A program made the position numbers and the translations under genes. Shown here piece by piece: positions 22,698 through 33,537 of a DNA stretch of 64,000 nucleotides. Positions within the stretch are counted from its first letter, which is position 1. The number at the start of each line of letters is the position of its first letter. The notes beneath the pieces are model-generated. The model ran no database searches, was not told the origin of the DNA, and worked only from the letters and a program-made list of their open reading frames with translations. The stretch comes from Ditylenchus dipsaci (taxonomy: Eukaryota; Nematoda; Chromadorea; Rhabditida; Anguinidae): assembly GCA_004194705.1 (NCBI GenBank), contig SADC01000172.1:1-64000 (forward strand), written 5' to 3'.

Positions 22698-23430
22698 TCA
22701 TGGCAAGCCGGGGAAACCGGCAACCACAGCCTTGTTATCACAATACAAAGACAAAACTGATACAAGAGATTCTAATGATGGAGATTCCACTTCTTTGGCA
22801 ACCACAGCTTCTGAGGAGCATCGGACATCTTTGGCGGAACATGACGACACATCATTGACTAAGGCTGGTATGAACGGCAGGCTGGTTGCTGATTTCCTTA
22901 GCTGGCTGCACAACGGCACGCACCACCAGAGGAGAAAAAATGGGCCAGCCAGTCTGCGCTGAGAAGAAGCTTCCGTGGTCTGCTGGACCAGAGCTCAAGA
23001 ATCTTGTATCCAGAGGGCTAAAACATTAGACGGACATAAGTCAAATAAATAGGTAACTCACAAAGCTAACGGAATGATCACAGTCGAGAATGCCGGAAAA
23101 CGTGAAGTTAGCCAGATATCCTGCCTGATCGCTTATGTCGTTCTTCTGGAATAACCAACTCGACCTCGACTTCTGCCACTCCTGTATTCTTTTGAGCTTC
23201 AGCGTGCTGAAAGACAAAGAGACTTAACTCAAATGAAAACCAATGAAAAGACACTGACATGATCCGCGAGCTGTCAACTGAAAAGGCAACTCTCCAACCA
23301 ACAAGTCACCTTGGAAACCATCGGAAGGCATAAAAGAAAGATCACTCGCACCAGAACCATAGCTCAGCACACTGATAGCAGCCAAGAGTCGAAACTTCGA
23401 TCCGCAGCCACCCAAGCAACCCATACCACC
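22698..23430 (-). CDS. Unrecognised minus-strand gene, about three exons
   Basis: Exon 1 begins at 23430 after TTTTTAG and contains MGCLGGCGSKFRLLAAIS, then LSFMPSDGFQGDLLVGELPF. Its donor TCA/GTGTCT is near 23264. Exon 2 (about 23216-23061) starts after TTTCAG, reads in one frame EAQKNTGVAEVEVELVIPEE and in the next YLANFTFSGILDCDHSVSF, suggesting a one-base slip, and leaves at GTGAGT. Exon 3 starts near 23018 after TTTTAG and reads PLDTRFLSSGPADHGSFF. A later frame gives EAVVAKEVESPSLESLVSV. MGC at the start could be an acylation site if that Met is the true start. I do not recognise the family; plus-strand frames here are likely shadows. Confidence 0.4.
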
Positions 23431-24036
23431 TAAAAATACAACAGTCATAAATGGAACTGAGACAGAAGACGGCTTTTGCGAATTTTTACCGAAAAATCGG
23501 CGCTGCTGCAATAACTACCACCGTCCCCCCCTCCCCAAATCGACCTACTGTCATATACACCCCCCCCCCCCAAACCGACTTTTTAGGGATGGTCAAAAAT
23601 CACTTTTATACAATAATTTCGCCATAAAAGGACCAGAAAAGCAATTTAAATGGGATTGCGGCTGTATTGGTAGGAGAAAAGAATAATACAAGGGCCACTT
23701 TTCGAGATGGTTGGGATCCTTAGAGCATTAATTCGTATTAAGAGTATTAATAAGAAAATCTGACCAAAGTTAAAAGTCCTGATCCTCGAAAAGAAAAGCT
23801 TAAACCTATTTTGGTAGGTAAAATAGGTAAATAGGTAAAAAATAGGTTTAAAAATAGGTTTTTGAGACAGAAGTGTCCGGGACAGAAGTGACTGGTTCCC
23901 TTAGGAGATCTATTAATGGAGGGGTTCAATTAATAGAGGGAGTCTGACAATAGAGGCCTTACGGTGGCCAAACTTCGTATTATTTAATTAACAAATACTT
24001 TATTGCAAACAGACAACAGTGTGATGACAAAAATGT
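23431..24036. other. Non-coding, poly-C and AT-rich
   Basis: Poly-C runs at 23524-23572 match the GCTACTGTAATA/poly-C repeat family. The rest is AT-rich with an AAATAGGTAAATAGGT run at 23818-23862. A degenerate CTATTAATGGAGG / TTACGG end of a TA-MITE lies at 23908-23965. Confidence 0.4.
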
Positions 24037-24386
24037 TTATATGTGATGACCGGCCCATTCGTTCAAGCAGTTGAAGCAATGATCGGCATGTTGCTTTTTG
24101 GCTCCCACTTCAGATACCAACCATTCACGAACATCTCCTGGTCCTTTCGCAGCAGCAGAAATTGCCCAAAAAGCACATAAGCTTTGTCGAAACCCTGAAA
24201 AATAAAGCTACGTGACATTACAATAGAATTTAAGACCCGCCCCAGTATTCGCTACTAGCGCCAAATTTAACTAACCTTGATAGACAATCTTTTAGCGTAT
24301 ACATCACCGATTCCTGCGATGCAGTGAACTGCCTTTTCCCCCATTGGCTCACAGATGAATTCGCGATGCTTGACCGAGGTTGACAT
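24037..24386 (-). CDS. baf-1: Barrier-to-autointegration factor (BAF), copy 1
   Basis: BAF is a small dsDNA-bridging protein that links chromatin to LEM-domain proteins and lamin at the nuclear envelope. Exon 1 is 24386-24276 ([20 protein letters not shown], then [13 protein letters not shown]), exon 2 is 24194-24037 ([18 protein letters not shown], then [14 protein letters not shown]). The AGIG helix-hairpin-helix and the NCLNEWA end closely match nematode BAF-1. The 81-bp intron sits before GFDKAY. A single-base loss near 24125 (GTGAATGG where copy 2 has GTGGAATGG) breaks the frame. A likely poly(A) signal lies beyond the stop (CAATAAAG, near 24000). ORF extension upstream of the Met is probably leader. 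Confidence 0.8.
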
Positions 24387-24660
24387 TTCTAAATAGCTAC
24401 ACGTATAAATGAAAAATGACACGATGAATAGTAAGCGGACCATAGAAATCACATCGAAAAACAAGAAGTTTTTTCAACATCAATAACAAAAAGGATAGGG
24501 GGGGTGGTCCGAGGAAAAAATAGAAAATCGGACAGAAAGTGACTTTGATAAAGAGAATGTACTTCTCTATCCCATATGGGCAAAAACTTTTGTGACCGGA
24601 GGAAAAAGATGAGTCACGTTTCTGCCCCTTCTTGACACTATATTTCTCTGCTAATCGTAC
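24387..24660 (-). repeat. Duplicated upstream flank of BAF copy 1
   Basis: Contains CGGACAGAAAGTGAC, ACTTCTCTATCC and CGGAGGAAAAAGATGAGTCACG, matching the upstream flanks of BAF copy 2 (26437-26725) and in part copy 3 (33043-33243). The genes were therefore copied together with promoter sequence. Confidence 0.65.
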
Positions 24661-25269
24661 ACTTTTGTAATTTGCATGAAGTAAACTATGAAAACTAGTT
24701 TACTTCATGCAAATGAAAGTAAAAAGGCTCAATTGGGACTTGCACATTAAAGGCACTCATTATCGGCATCTCCGAACTTTATATCTAAACCCTTTATCCT
24801 TATATCCTTTCATTTCATTCCTAGAGTACCTGAACCATTCCCAACCACTTCAAACTACCTCAAACTACCTTCCACATCCAAAACAACGTACAGCTATCTC
24901 GAACGGTAACACTTTACTTGACCCCCACGGCTGACCCACTTTCGAGGTGAATTTTTAAAACCGATTGCATATTCGTGTTTCTCGACCCGCATTTTTACGG
25001 GAAATGATCATCAGATTCTGTAAAGTAAAAAAAAAAAATTTTGGGATTTGCCTTGGTCCCCAAGGCAAAATTTAAAAAAAATTGATTTTTCAAATCGGCG
25101 CCTTTTGAATTTTAAAGGGATTAAGGGCTGTATTGGGAGGGAAGGAATAGAAGGGGCCACTTTTATGGCAAAACAATAGAAAAGTGAATATATGTATTCT
25201 TCGACTGCCTCACCATGTTTTTCAACTTGGCCGTGGCAAAAAGAGACTCTATACGCATTTTAATAAATA

Positions 25270-26012
25270 ATGGCGGCGAAATTTTGTCGCGGCGAAATAA
25301 TGGTCCGCGAAATAATTGTCGGCGAAATAATTTTTGGCGAAATAATGTCGGCGAAATAATTGGGACAATACTTTTTCTCCGACTAAAATACTTTTTTTCC
25401 GACTAATTTTGATTCTCGACACGAAATCAACCATTTTTAAAAAATTTTGTGTGAAATTCAAGGGTGGGCAAAGACCAGATGGCTGGAGACCCACTCCGGA
25501 ATGGCCAAAAGGCCAAAATTATTGGTTTTTTAGGGTTTACTAAAGGGGAGTAAACTTATTGAGAAAAATCGATTGAGCGGATCAGATTTCGGGTCCGATC
25601 GGCTTAATCGCCCACAACTCCACCCTGAACCACTCAAACCACCATAACCTGGAATTCTGAGCGATTAAGCCGATCGGACCCGAAATCTGATCCGCTCAAT
25701 CGATTTTTCTCAAAAAGTTTACTCCCCCTTTAGTAAACCCTAAAAAACAATAATTTGGCCTTTTGGCCATTCCGGAGTGGGTCTCCAGCCATCTGGTCTT
25801 TGCCCACCCTTGAATTTCACACAAAATTTTTTAAAAAATGGTTGATTTCGTGTCGAGAATCAAAATAGTCGGAAAAAAAGTATTTTAGTCGGAGAAAAAA
25901 GTGTTTTAGTCGGAAATAAAATTAGTCGGAAAAAAAAATATTTTAGTCGGAAAAAAAAGTGTTTTAGTCGGAGAAAAAAGTATTGTCCAAATAATTGTCG
26001 CGAAATATTGTC
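25270..26012. mobile_element. Foldback element with very young arms, arrays of GGCGAAATAATTGTC and GTCGGAAAAAAAG
   Basis: The left side has seven GGCGAAATAATTGTC-like words, then two TTTTTCCGACTAAAATAC words. The arms from 25405 and 25860 then pair almost perfectly over more than 200 bp (GATTCTCGACACGAAATCAA, GGGTGGGCAAAGACCAGATG, ATTCCGGAGTGGGTCTCCAG) to a centre near 25635. The right array has about six copies of the second word and only one of the first, so the arrays evolve faster than the arms. Confidence 0.85.
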
Positions 26013-26436
26013 ATGTACCCCCGTGAAAAAATAGAAATTAGAAAAAAATGGAAATTTTGTTTGAAAAATTTGAATTTCATAGAAAATATTCTTGGCGTTT
26101 TGTTTGTCTTGGACTGCACTAACATTTGAATATTAGAGGGCCGTGCCAGGGAATCAGCGCAATTTTTTAAAATTAATTTTTCTCTGAAGACACAGACGCA
26201 GAACAAAAGCAAGAAAGGCACATTTTTTTCTTAAAATGTTGTGAAAATTGAATATTGGAGACCTTTCGTCCCGATCCTTGTTAAGCCGTTGGTTCTCACT
26301 AAAAATTTATGTAGATGGGTCATTTTTTGTTATTTTTCAATCGACTATGAGTCTCGCCAGTCGAAGCAGTTTAGTCCAAGAAAATTGCGAAAATGTACGA
26401 TTAACAAAGAATGCACGGTGTCAAGAAGGGTAGAAA

Positions 26437-26725
26437 CGTGACTCACGTTTTTCCTCCGGTCACAAAAGTGGCCACATACTGGTAGAGAAGTAAATTCTCT
26501 TAACTAAAGAGTCTTTAGTCACTTTAAAGTAGATAAGTGACAGACTTTTGTTCCCGTTGTAAAAACGCGAGTCACTTTTCTGTCCGATTTCAATTTTTTC
26601 CTGGGACCGACCCCCTTCCCCCTTTCGTTATTTATGTTGAAAAAGTGCTTCTTTTGCAATGTGAGTTATATGTCCGCTTAGTATTCATCGTGTAGATTTT
26701 CATTTATACGTGTGGCTATTTAGAA
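26437..26725 (+). promoter_or_regulatory. Upstream region of BAF copy 2, duplicated unit
   Basis: About 290 bp shared with the upstream of the BAF copies at 24.4 and 33.0 kb (reverse orientation). It ends ACGTGTGGCTATTTAG/AAATG, which could be a trans-splice acceptor just before the ATG. It contains the empty site CTTTAAAG at 26520 matching the MITE insertion at 33246. Confidence 0.55.
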
Positions 26726-27036
26726 ATGTCAACCTCAGTCAAGCATCGCGAATTTATCAGTGAGCCAATGGGCGACAAGGAAGTCAGTTCAATCGCAGGA
26801 ATCGGTGAAGTGTACGCTAAGAGATTGCTTATCAAAGTTAGTTAAATATATTGTAATGTCCACGTAGCTTTATTTTTCAGGGTTCGACAAAGCTTATGTT
26901 CTATTCGGACAATTTCTGCTGCTGCGCAAGGACAAGGACCTGTTCGTGGAATGGTTGGGAGCTGAAGTGGACGCCAAAAAGCAACATGCATGAATTGCTT
27001 CAACTGCTTGAATGAATGGGCGGTCATCACATATAA
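26726..27036 (+). CDS. baf-1: Barrier-to-autointegration factor (BAF), copy 2
   Basis: Exon 1 26726-26836 reads [20 protein letters not shown], then [16 protein letters not shown]. Exon 2 26881-27036 reads [35 protein letters not shown] and [12 protein letters not shown]. Length and motifs match BAF (about 89 aa). Compared with copy 1, single bases are missing at about 26883 (GGTTC versus GGTTTC), 26993 (GCATGAATTGC) and 27020 (GGGCGG versus GGGCCGG), so the frame breaks three times. Whether these are lesions or assembly errors is open. The 44-bp intron is at the same position as copy 1. AATAAA at about 27069. Confidence 0.8.
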
Positions 27037-28132
27037 ACATTTTTGTCATCACACTGTTGTCTGTTTGCAATAAAGTATTTTTAATTTGAATAGGACTGAT
27101 GTTGGGTATATCTGCTGATTCTTGATTCAACAAGACTTGTGGCGTTGCCGGAATCCGTATTTCCGCGTGACACAGCTTCATCGCGCGCTACCGGTTTTAT
27201 GCCAGACCATCATATCCATTTGTTTTTCCCACACAGGTAATATTTTCCTGCGAAATACCATTAATTTGCCACTGAATCACCATCACATCTCCAGTGGATC
27301 TATCACTGCCCAAAAGTCGTAGGTTGCTGGTAACCCAGTGTGAGTTACATAAAAGCACTTAAAATGCAGGGGTAATCCACTATTATCAAGCTCCGTCAGG
27401 TCACTATGTTATTCTACCTCGTTTTGGTTGTAGAGCTGAGTAAAGAAAAGACTATTTTCATTTTTATTAAGTGTTTTTACAGTCGCCCCATTACACCCAT
27501 TTTTTCAAATTTTGAAGGCCATTTCACTTACAGCATTTAAAAAAATCTGGCGGAGGAAGTGGGGGCGTGCCTCACCCCCCCGACTCTGTTTACGCCACTG
27601 GAACGACACCCAACTGACAGCCCTAACTGACAGTTATCCCGACTGACAACTCCCAACTGAAAACTAGGGAAGAAGGGGAACAAAGGAAGAAATGTTTTAG
27701 AGGTGACCGCGTAATTTTGACTCACCCTATAGTAACTGCCCTGTGTGCGCGTCTCTAGTTTTTATGCATAGGGATCTGAAGCTCAGTGATGAGATGTCTC
27801 TACGATCTTTTGTTACTGAGAAAGGACTATGGATGCTCAAAGTATAAGAGATTTTTTATGCGCTAAGTTTAAGGATTTATCAGTGGTGTACTTTATGCGT
27901 CTCCAATGCATCATTTTCGCCTCATAAAGTTAGTCAAAAATACCTTTTGTAACTAACAACGTAATGGCTCTAGTCTCCAATTGGTACCGAAATCTGGCTT
28001 GGTCCCCGGTTGTTTTTTTTTGAAAAACAGCCTGGTTCCATCGTTACTTTGATTTTTTTGAACGTTTCGATTCTCGGAGGTCAAATTCGAGTGCAGAAGT
28101 GCTGATATTAATGATGATATTGCAGATCCAAA
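27037..28132. other. Intergenic between BAF copy 2 and GTF2H5
   Basis: No gene recognised. Contains Q/N-free short frames on both strands. CAACTGACAGCCCTAACTGACAG repeats lie at 27606-27660. CTTGGTCCCCGGTTGTTTTT at 27995 resembles a Merlin TIR. TTGCAG/ATCC at 28125 may be a splice or trans-splice acceptor for the next gene. Confidence 0.35.
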
Positions 28133-28415
28133 ATGGTGAACGTGCAAAAAGGAGCGCTGATCAAGCTTAGCTCTCGAGCAGTATCTAAAGTCAGATTTTT
28201 ATGCATTGATAGTCTATATATTTTCATGCATTTTGTTTTTCAGATATATGGATGAGCATCGCTTGTTGGGTAGAAGCTTTATTATCAAGGATTTGAATGA
28301 GACTCCTGTGTTCGTAGACCAAGACATCATTTCTGCACTAGAGGATCAAATTGACGATTCTATGGCCCGTCAACGCCAGATCAGTAGCTACCTAGATGAT
28401 GATGAACTAGGTTAA
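28133..28415 (+). CDS. GTF2H5: TFIIH subunit 5 (GTF2H5/TTDA, yeast Tfb5)
   Basis: The smallest TFIIH core subunit, which stimulates XPB during nucleotide excision repair. Exon 1 28133-28189 starts MVNVQKGALIK; exon 2 28244-28415 reads YMDEHRLLGRSFIIKDLNET, then PVFVDQDIISALEDQIDDSM, and ends YLDDDELG. The family pattern MVNVxKGxLIxCDxAxxQFLLYLDE...KFIIxDxxxTHVF is matched. Between LIK and LALEQYLK the frame shifts near 28166, where about two residues of the expected CDP/CDL are also missing; a small deletion in this copy or an assembly error. Spliced length is about 75 aa against 71 in human. AATAAA at 28446. Confidence 0.8.
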
Positions 28416-29029
28416 TAAGTCTTTCTTTGCTATTTCAATTGTGCTTCAATAAATTTGTCAAAGCCATGATTTTGTAAAAATTCACTGATGCCCAGACAAT
28501 GTCAACCTATACAGGATTGACATGTGCATGAAATCCCCAAGTTCGAGCATAATAATTTTCTAGACTTATCGTTCACGTAAATGTTTCTAATCCTGCTCGA
28601 CATATACCTCTTTAGCAAATAATGGTCGTCTCAGCCAACGAGTTGAAAATATGTACAGTCAAACTTCGATTTGAGATACCTTGGTACCCTGATACCCTGG
28701 TACACCCTGGGGACCGAGTCTACTTCAAAATGTCAAGTTATTTTTCAATCACCCTTTCACTTCTCTCAGTTAACTCTTGCAACGAGCAGTCACAAAAGAG
28801 TTCTGGCCAAAACCAATCACGCGCAAAGTTTTGCTAATGGGTCATTTATAAACGTTGTCGTTGGCGTTGTCGTTGGAATATTTTTTTTACAAACCCAATG
28901 TTTTTCCCAAACGTTTTTTCCCAAATTTCCCAAACGTTAAATTTGCCTTAATTTACCTCGATTAACGGGCACATTGATTTTTTTTGAAAAATTTGTGTGT
29001 TTTAATGCGCTTGTTTTGACAACCCTAAA

Positions 29030-29268
29030 TAAGAGCCCATGGGCGCTTATTTTCGAAACCCCAAAATCTGAAAATTTTGGAGTCGATATCCAAATTTTGG
29101 GCGCTCAGCCAAAATCTGAAAAGCGGAATCAGTAGAGCTCGTGAGAGTTAAGAAAACGTGAATAACAGATTCGCAAAATATTTGCTCTAGGCTGAGATAT
29201 AGGTCCTCAAAGTTAGGGGTGTTGTCGCTTATTAGAGCATGGGCGCTTATTAGAGAAAATACGGTATT
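29030..29268. mobile_element. TA-target MITE, TACCGTATTTTCTC family
   Basis: AATAAGAGCCCATGGGCGCT at the left mirrors GGGCGCTTATTAGAGAAAAT ending ACGGTA at the right; the left CCGTATTT tip is missing. The core is shared with 44539-44758. Confidence 0.6.
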
Positions 29269-29671
29269 AAAGGTGTAATTTTGACATAGTAGCATGATAT
29301 GCTCTTTTGCTTTCCAACGCAAAGGACTCGCCAACGGCAAAACTCGCCAACGAAAAACTTGCCAACGCAGAACTTGCCATTGCGAGACCCACAAATATAC
29401 AATATGAATATTTTTTCAGGAATTTTTTAATTTTACATTTTGCGAAAGGATACATATATTTATTTCGAGAATAAGTGTGTCATGTGAAAATACAATTACA
29501 AGCTACTTTAATTACTATAGCGTCTAAAATTAACTAATATAGTATTAAATGAAATCACAAAATTAGGGCATATGCTAACAGTAAAGGAGTGCTGAAAATA
29601 TTCGCAATACATTTCTCGATGGTTTCTGGACCAACAAAAAGATAGCTGTAATAAATAGATCAAACTCTAAG

Positions 29672-29740
29672 CGAGATTTGAACTCGTTCGTTACTGAAGA
29701 GCAACTCGCCCTTTGGCCTGCGCCACAAGAGGCTGGGTTT
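29672..29740 (-). repeat. tRNA-like sequence (SINE head or tRNA pseudogene)
   Basis: The minus strand reads GTGGCGCAGGCCAAAGG (A-box like), then CGAGTTCAAATCTCG, a perfect T-stem/loop. The anticodon stem GTTGC/GTAAC closes a six-base loop and the acceptor ends pair only partly, so it is not a normal tRNA. Confidence 0.45.
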
Positions 29741-29934
29741 GTAATTGCCCTCAACGCTTAGAGAATCAATACTCTTTAGTAATTTTTGACTCTCGAATAA
29801 CTGGCCCTCTTTTGTCCTAAGCCTAAGCCAGAACAACGAATGGGTGAGCCAGAAGAGTGGCTAGGTGAGCAAGCACTACTTTTTTTGGCGCGATTATACT
29901 TTTTGGCGCAAATGTTTCTTTTGCCTAATTAGAT

Positions 29935-30195
29935 TGAAAATTTTCACCTTTTTCGAAAAGTTTTAACACCATAATGTATCCTGAGATTATGGTTTCTATT
30001 GAGGTATCATTTGTTGCATCATCTCTGAAAAATGCAATACCTTAATGTAAAAGTATCAACCAAATTGTTGTTCTTATTTGCTCCATACTTTTACATTCTT
30101 GTATTACATTTTTTGGAGATGATGCAACAAATGATATCTCATTAGAAACTAAAGTCGCAGGTCTACATAATGGTGTTAAAACTTTTTGAAAGTGC
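29935..30195. repeat. Palindromic element with AACACCATAATGTA arms
   Basis: Arms TTTTCGAAAAGTTTTAACAC and, reversed, TTTCAAAAAGTTTTAACACC pair through GAGGTATCATTTGTTGCATC. Same family as 52855-53100. Confidence 0.7.
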
Positions 30196-30294
30196 GACAG
30201 TAAATTAAATAAAAATAGAAATGCATAAAACATTTTCAGTCTGACACAAACAAACAAATTGTTGTAAATGTTTGATCCCACTATTTGAAATCGT

Positions 30295-30432
30295 GTCTCC
30301 GACTTTCGGATACATGAACCGATACCCGAAACCCGAAATTTTCGGGTACCCGAACCGATACCCGAAACTCGAAAAAAGCGGGTTTCGCTTCCAAATACCG
30401 AAAACGGGTACCTGAACCGCCAACCCTAGTTA
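30295..30432. repeat. Short-word array CCGATACCCGAAA ending CAACCCTAG
   Basis: Repeats of GAACCGATACCCGAAACYCG; the right end GGTACCTGAACCGCCAACCC matches a hAT-like CAACCCTA terminus. The left end is unclear. Confidence 0.5.
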
Positions 30433-30784
30433 TCTTCCTTCCACTTTTAATATTTTTTCGGCTTTTAAAAATCGGAACCAAAGAGGGGATTCAATTGCTC
30501 TATTACTCATCTGCCCGGCCAGCTCTGCAAAAGCCCAAATAGCCGAAAGTGGCAAAGATGTAAAAGCGAATGTTTGGTAACATTTCACTTGCTAATGCCT
30601 CCTGTGTCATGAACTTGTTAAGACGTGGAAAAATGAAAAATTTATGGCAAAAATAAACCTGGGAGCTTAATAATGGGCCAACCTTTAAAAACAAAATAAA
30701 TTTTTTGTTAGGTTTCCTAGATCGGAATAGGAACAGTTCATCAAAGGCCATGATATGCAAGAACATAATAATATTATATAATTA

Positions 30785-31690
30785 CAACTAAAAGGAGGGG
30801 GAAGTTGTTAAGGAGATAGTCTTGACACGAAAGAGTTATTCCAAGTATTGCGTTTTTTGAATTTTGTGGTTTTAGAATTGTATCTTGTCGACAACTCGGT
30901 GTTTATGTGTCAGACAAATTTGTGCAAAACTGAAAGTTGGATCAGCATTATCAATCTTAAATTTTCTAAATATTTTTGAGCAATACCTTAAAGGACCATT
31001 GTCGTTGCACGCAGCGACATGTGCAAAATTAGAATTGGCGGGGACACTCCTCTTTTGTCTCTCCCTGTGCTCCTTGGAGTCGTTTGAAATGACTCCAAAG
31101 TGCAGGACGAAAGAGAAGTGTCCCCCGCCAATTCAAATTTTGCACATCCAACTGCGCGCAAAAATCATGATCCTTTAAAGGGGAATACCAACGCGTTACA
31201 CTGCAAATCAAAACGAGGACTAACACTTTTTAAAAAATCATCCTTGTTTTCACTAGTTTCATGTCAAATGTGATATTTATGACCTTCTCCTACTTTTAAA
31301 AAGTAAGCAGAAAACATTCGTCTAATCAGGTAGGACGCTTATATTAAATTTCGATTTCTACGGAATTTTATTGATGATGCTAATCCAACCTTCAATTCTG
31401 CAGAAGTTTGTCTGACATTAAAAAACCGAGTTGTCGATAAAATATGGCTTTAAACCACATAAAAGAAACACAAAACTTGGAAAAATCGTTTCGTGTCGAG
31501 ACTATCTCCTTAACAGCTTTCACTCCTCCTTAAATTATTTTTGACAAGCTTCAGAATTAAAATTTTGGCGAAATAAATTTGAAGTTTAAAGCAGGGTGCA
31601 CAGGTAGAAATTCGCAAAATCAGGATTTGTGTTTCAAAAAGCAGATATTAGACCGAAAAATCAGAAACTTTCTTCATAAATCAGGACTTT
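30785..31690. mobile_element. Inverted-repeat element with a nested TTAA MITE; copy at 61.6 kb
   Basis: Arms GTTAAGGAGATAGTCTTGAC and, reversed, GTTAAGGAGATAGTCTCGAC bracket the unit. Within it, 30992-31174 is a TTAA MITE (AGGACCATTGTCGTTGCACG ends). Sequence 31172-31690 is repeated in reverse at about 61640-62190, over roughly 500 bp. Hairpin GGGGACACTCCTCTTTTGTC lies at 31035-31125. Confidence 0.7.
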
Positions 31691-31734
31691 TATTTTAATT
31701 TTTTATTTTACTTTTCTTTATTTGACTTTTTTAG

Positions 31735-31995
31735 GCTCCAAAATCTGTTTTCTGAATTGATTCGGGCATGCTGAAGGTGGTTTGATAGAGGTAAAATGCC
31801 ATTTTCTCAGGTATTTTTCGAGTTTTGGTAAAAGCGAGTTTTGGTAAAATCAATTGTATCCCGATACTCGAAAAAAACCATACAAAACCTTATTTCACCA
31901 CTATCAAACCATCTTCAGGGTGTCCGAATCAGTCCAGAAAACAGGTTTCAGAACCCGAAAAAGTAAAAAAAAGGTTGCTCCAAGTGGGCGACCAC
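31735..31995. repeat. Palindromic repeat GGGCATGCTGAAGGTGGTTTG, related to 21600-21930
   Basis: Left GGCATGCTGAAGGTGGTTTG and right ACTATCAAACCATCTTCAGG pair around GAGTTTTGGTAAAA. The same arrangement with CATGCTGAAGATGTTTGATA occurs inside the foldback at 21.7 kb. Confidence 0.7.
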
Positions 31996-32939
31996 TTGGT
32001 AGTGCCCTACAGGGGGTTAGGGGTACCAAGTATCCAGGTGGTTCAGGTACCATGAGGTGGTTAGAGCCTGTCTCGATGATGTGAGCACTATTTAAATGAT
32101 GTAAACACTATTCAGATGGTTTTGGTACTATCCAGTAGTTTGGGTAGTATACAGGTGGAAGATACCCTAAACACAGTCATTTACCTTGATATCTAAAGGC
32201 AAAAATTCAAATTTTGGCGAAAAAAGTTCAAAATAATGACTTTCCCTTCAAGACAATAACATAAAAACACTGAAAAAAATATATGAAAAAAAACCCCTTC
32301 GCGGGCTTGGAGTTGAGATGCGCACACCCACATACCTTAGACACAAATCACTCGAAAGTGACTCTGCATGCATAAAAAAGCATGCATACCAGAGTTTATT
32401 TATGCAATAGGCCCCGGTATTCAAAACTTCATTCAACATCTTCTGTTAGTTTTATTCCATTCCCCTCCAATACAGCCCTTATTCCCTTTTAAATTCAAAA
32501 GGCGCCAATTTGAAATTTTGAAATTTGTGAAATTTTCACAGAAAACCGTGATACATTTTTCTGTGTTTCAAAAAAATGTTATAGGATACTATTCAAATAG
32601 TTTAGGTACAGTCCATGTGGTTTAAATACTACTCGAGTGTTTTAAGTACCATATAAGAGTTTTAGGTACTCTCCAGGTAGTTTGGGTACCACCCAGCTAG
32701 TATGGGTACCATCAAGATTTTTGAAATATTTCCTCTGATAGTAGTCCCCTGACTCAAAATCGTGTTTCGGCATTGTGTTTTCGGGCCATTTTTCAATCAC
32801 TTCAGTCAGGTAAGTCAAAACACATTTTGTAGGTCATCTTACTGGCTACCAGTTGAGTGGTTAATTAGACAAACATTATTTGTTAAGCGCCTATGCCACA
32901 AGCACTTGTTTTTGCTGTGATAATAGAACACAATCACTC
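31996..32939. other. Non-coding; degenerate repeats
   Basis: Loose copies of TTTAGGTACCATCCAGGTGG-like words at 31990-32165 and 32590-32720. A dispersed repeat at 32305-32410 (ATACCTTAGACACAAATCAC) recurs at 46740-46810. No gene seen. Confidence 0.4.
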
Positions 32940-32941
32940 TT

Positions 32942-33042
32942 AATCTCTTAGCGTACACTTCACCGATTCCTGCGATTGAACTGACTTCCTTTTCGTCCAT
33001 TAACTCACTGATAAATTCGCGATGCTTGACTGAGGTTGACAT
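32942..33042 (-). pseudogene. BAF copy 3, first exon only
   Basis: The minus strand from 33042 reads [20 protein letters not shown], then [13 protein letters not shown], almost identical to copy 2. Homology stops at AAGAGATTA (32942), inside exon 1 just before the usual donor, and no exon 2 follows. A truncated duplicate, probably non-functional as BAF. The PMG to LMD change alters the conserved EPMG motif. Confidence 0.8.
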
Positions 33043-33245
33043 TTCTTAATAGCTACACGTATAAATGAAAATCTACACGATGAATACTAAGCGGACCATA
33101 GAATTCACATCGCAAAAGAAGCACTTTTCAACAAAAATAACGAAAGGGGGAAGGGGGTCGGTCCGAGGAAAAAATAGAAGGTCGGACAGAAAAGTGACTC
33201 GCGTTTTTACAACGGGAACAAAAGTCTGTCACTTATCTACTTTAA

Positions 33246-33476
33246 AGGGGCATGGTCGTGCCCGATGGGGAGAAAAGGCGCGAACCAGCAGTTTTTTTCT
33301 TTCTCGATAAATTTTTTCATTCGTTCTCGTCTAGATTTTTTAAGTTTTCTGCCTGACTTTTAAAAGCAGTATAAGGTCATCTATATCAGATTTGACGCAG
33401 AACGAAGGAAAAATGGGACGATTCGAAAAAATTCGAAAAAACTGCTGGTTCGCGCCTTAACGCACGGGCATGCCCT
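33246..33476. mobile_element. TTAA-target MITE inserted in the BAF copy 3 flank (empty site known)
   Basis: Ends AGGGGCATGGTCGTG and, reversed, AGGGCATGCCCGTGCG, flanked by TTAA (33242-33245 and 33477-33480). BAF copy 2's flank keeps the uninterrupted site (reverse of ACTTTAAAGTAGATAAGTG near 26519-26537), proving insertion with TTAA duplication. Confidence 0.92.
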
Positions 33477-33537
33477 TTAAAGTGACTAAAGTAAAAATCC
33501 CCACCAAAAAAAACTACTGCAATATACTTCACTTAAT

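Noticed and set aside
24404..24464. Signal peptide fused to BAF copy 1
   Set aside because: The frame is open upstream of the BAF Met, but BAF is nuclear and the other copies begin at the same Met; this is leader sequence.
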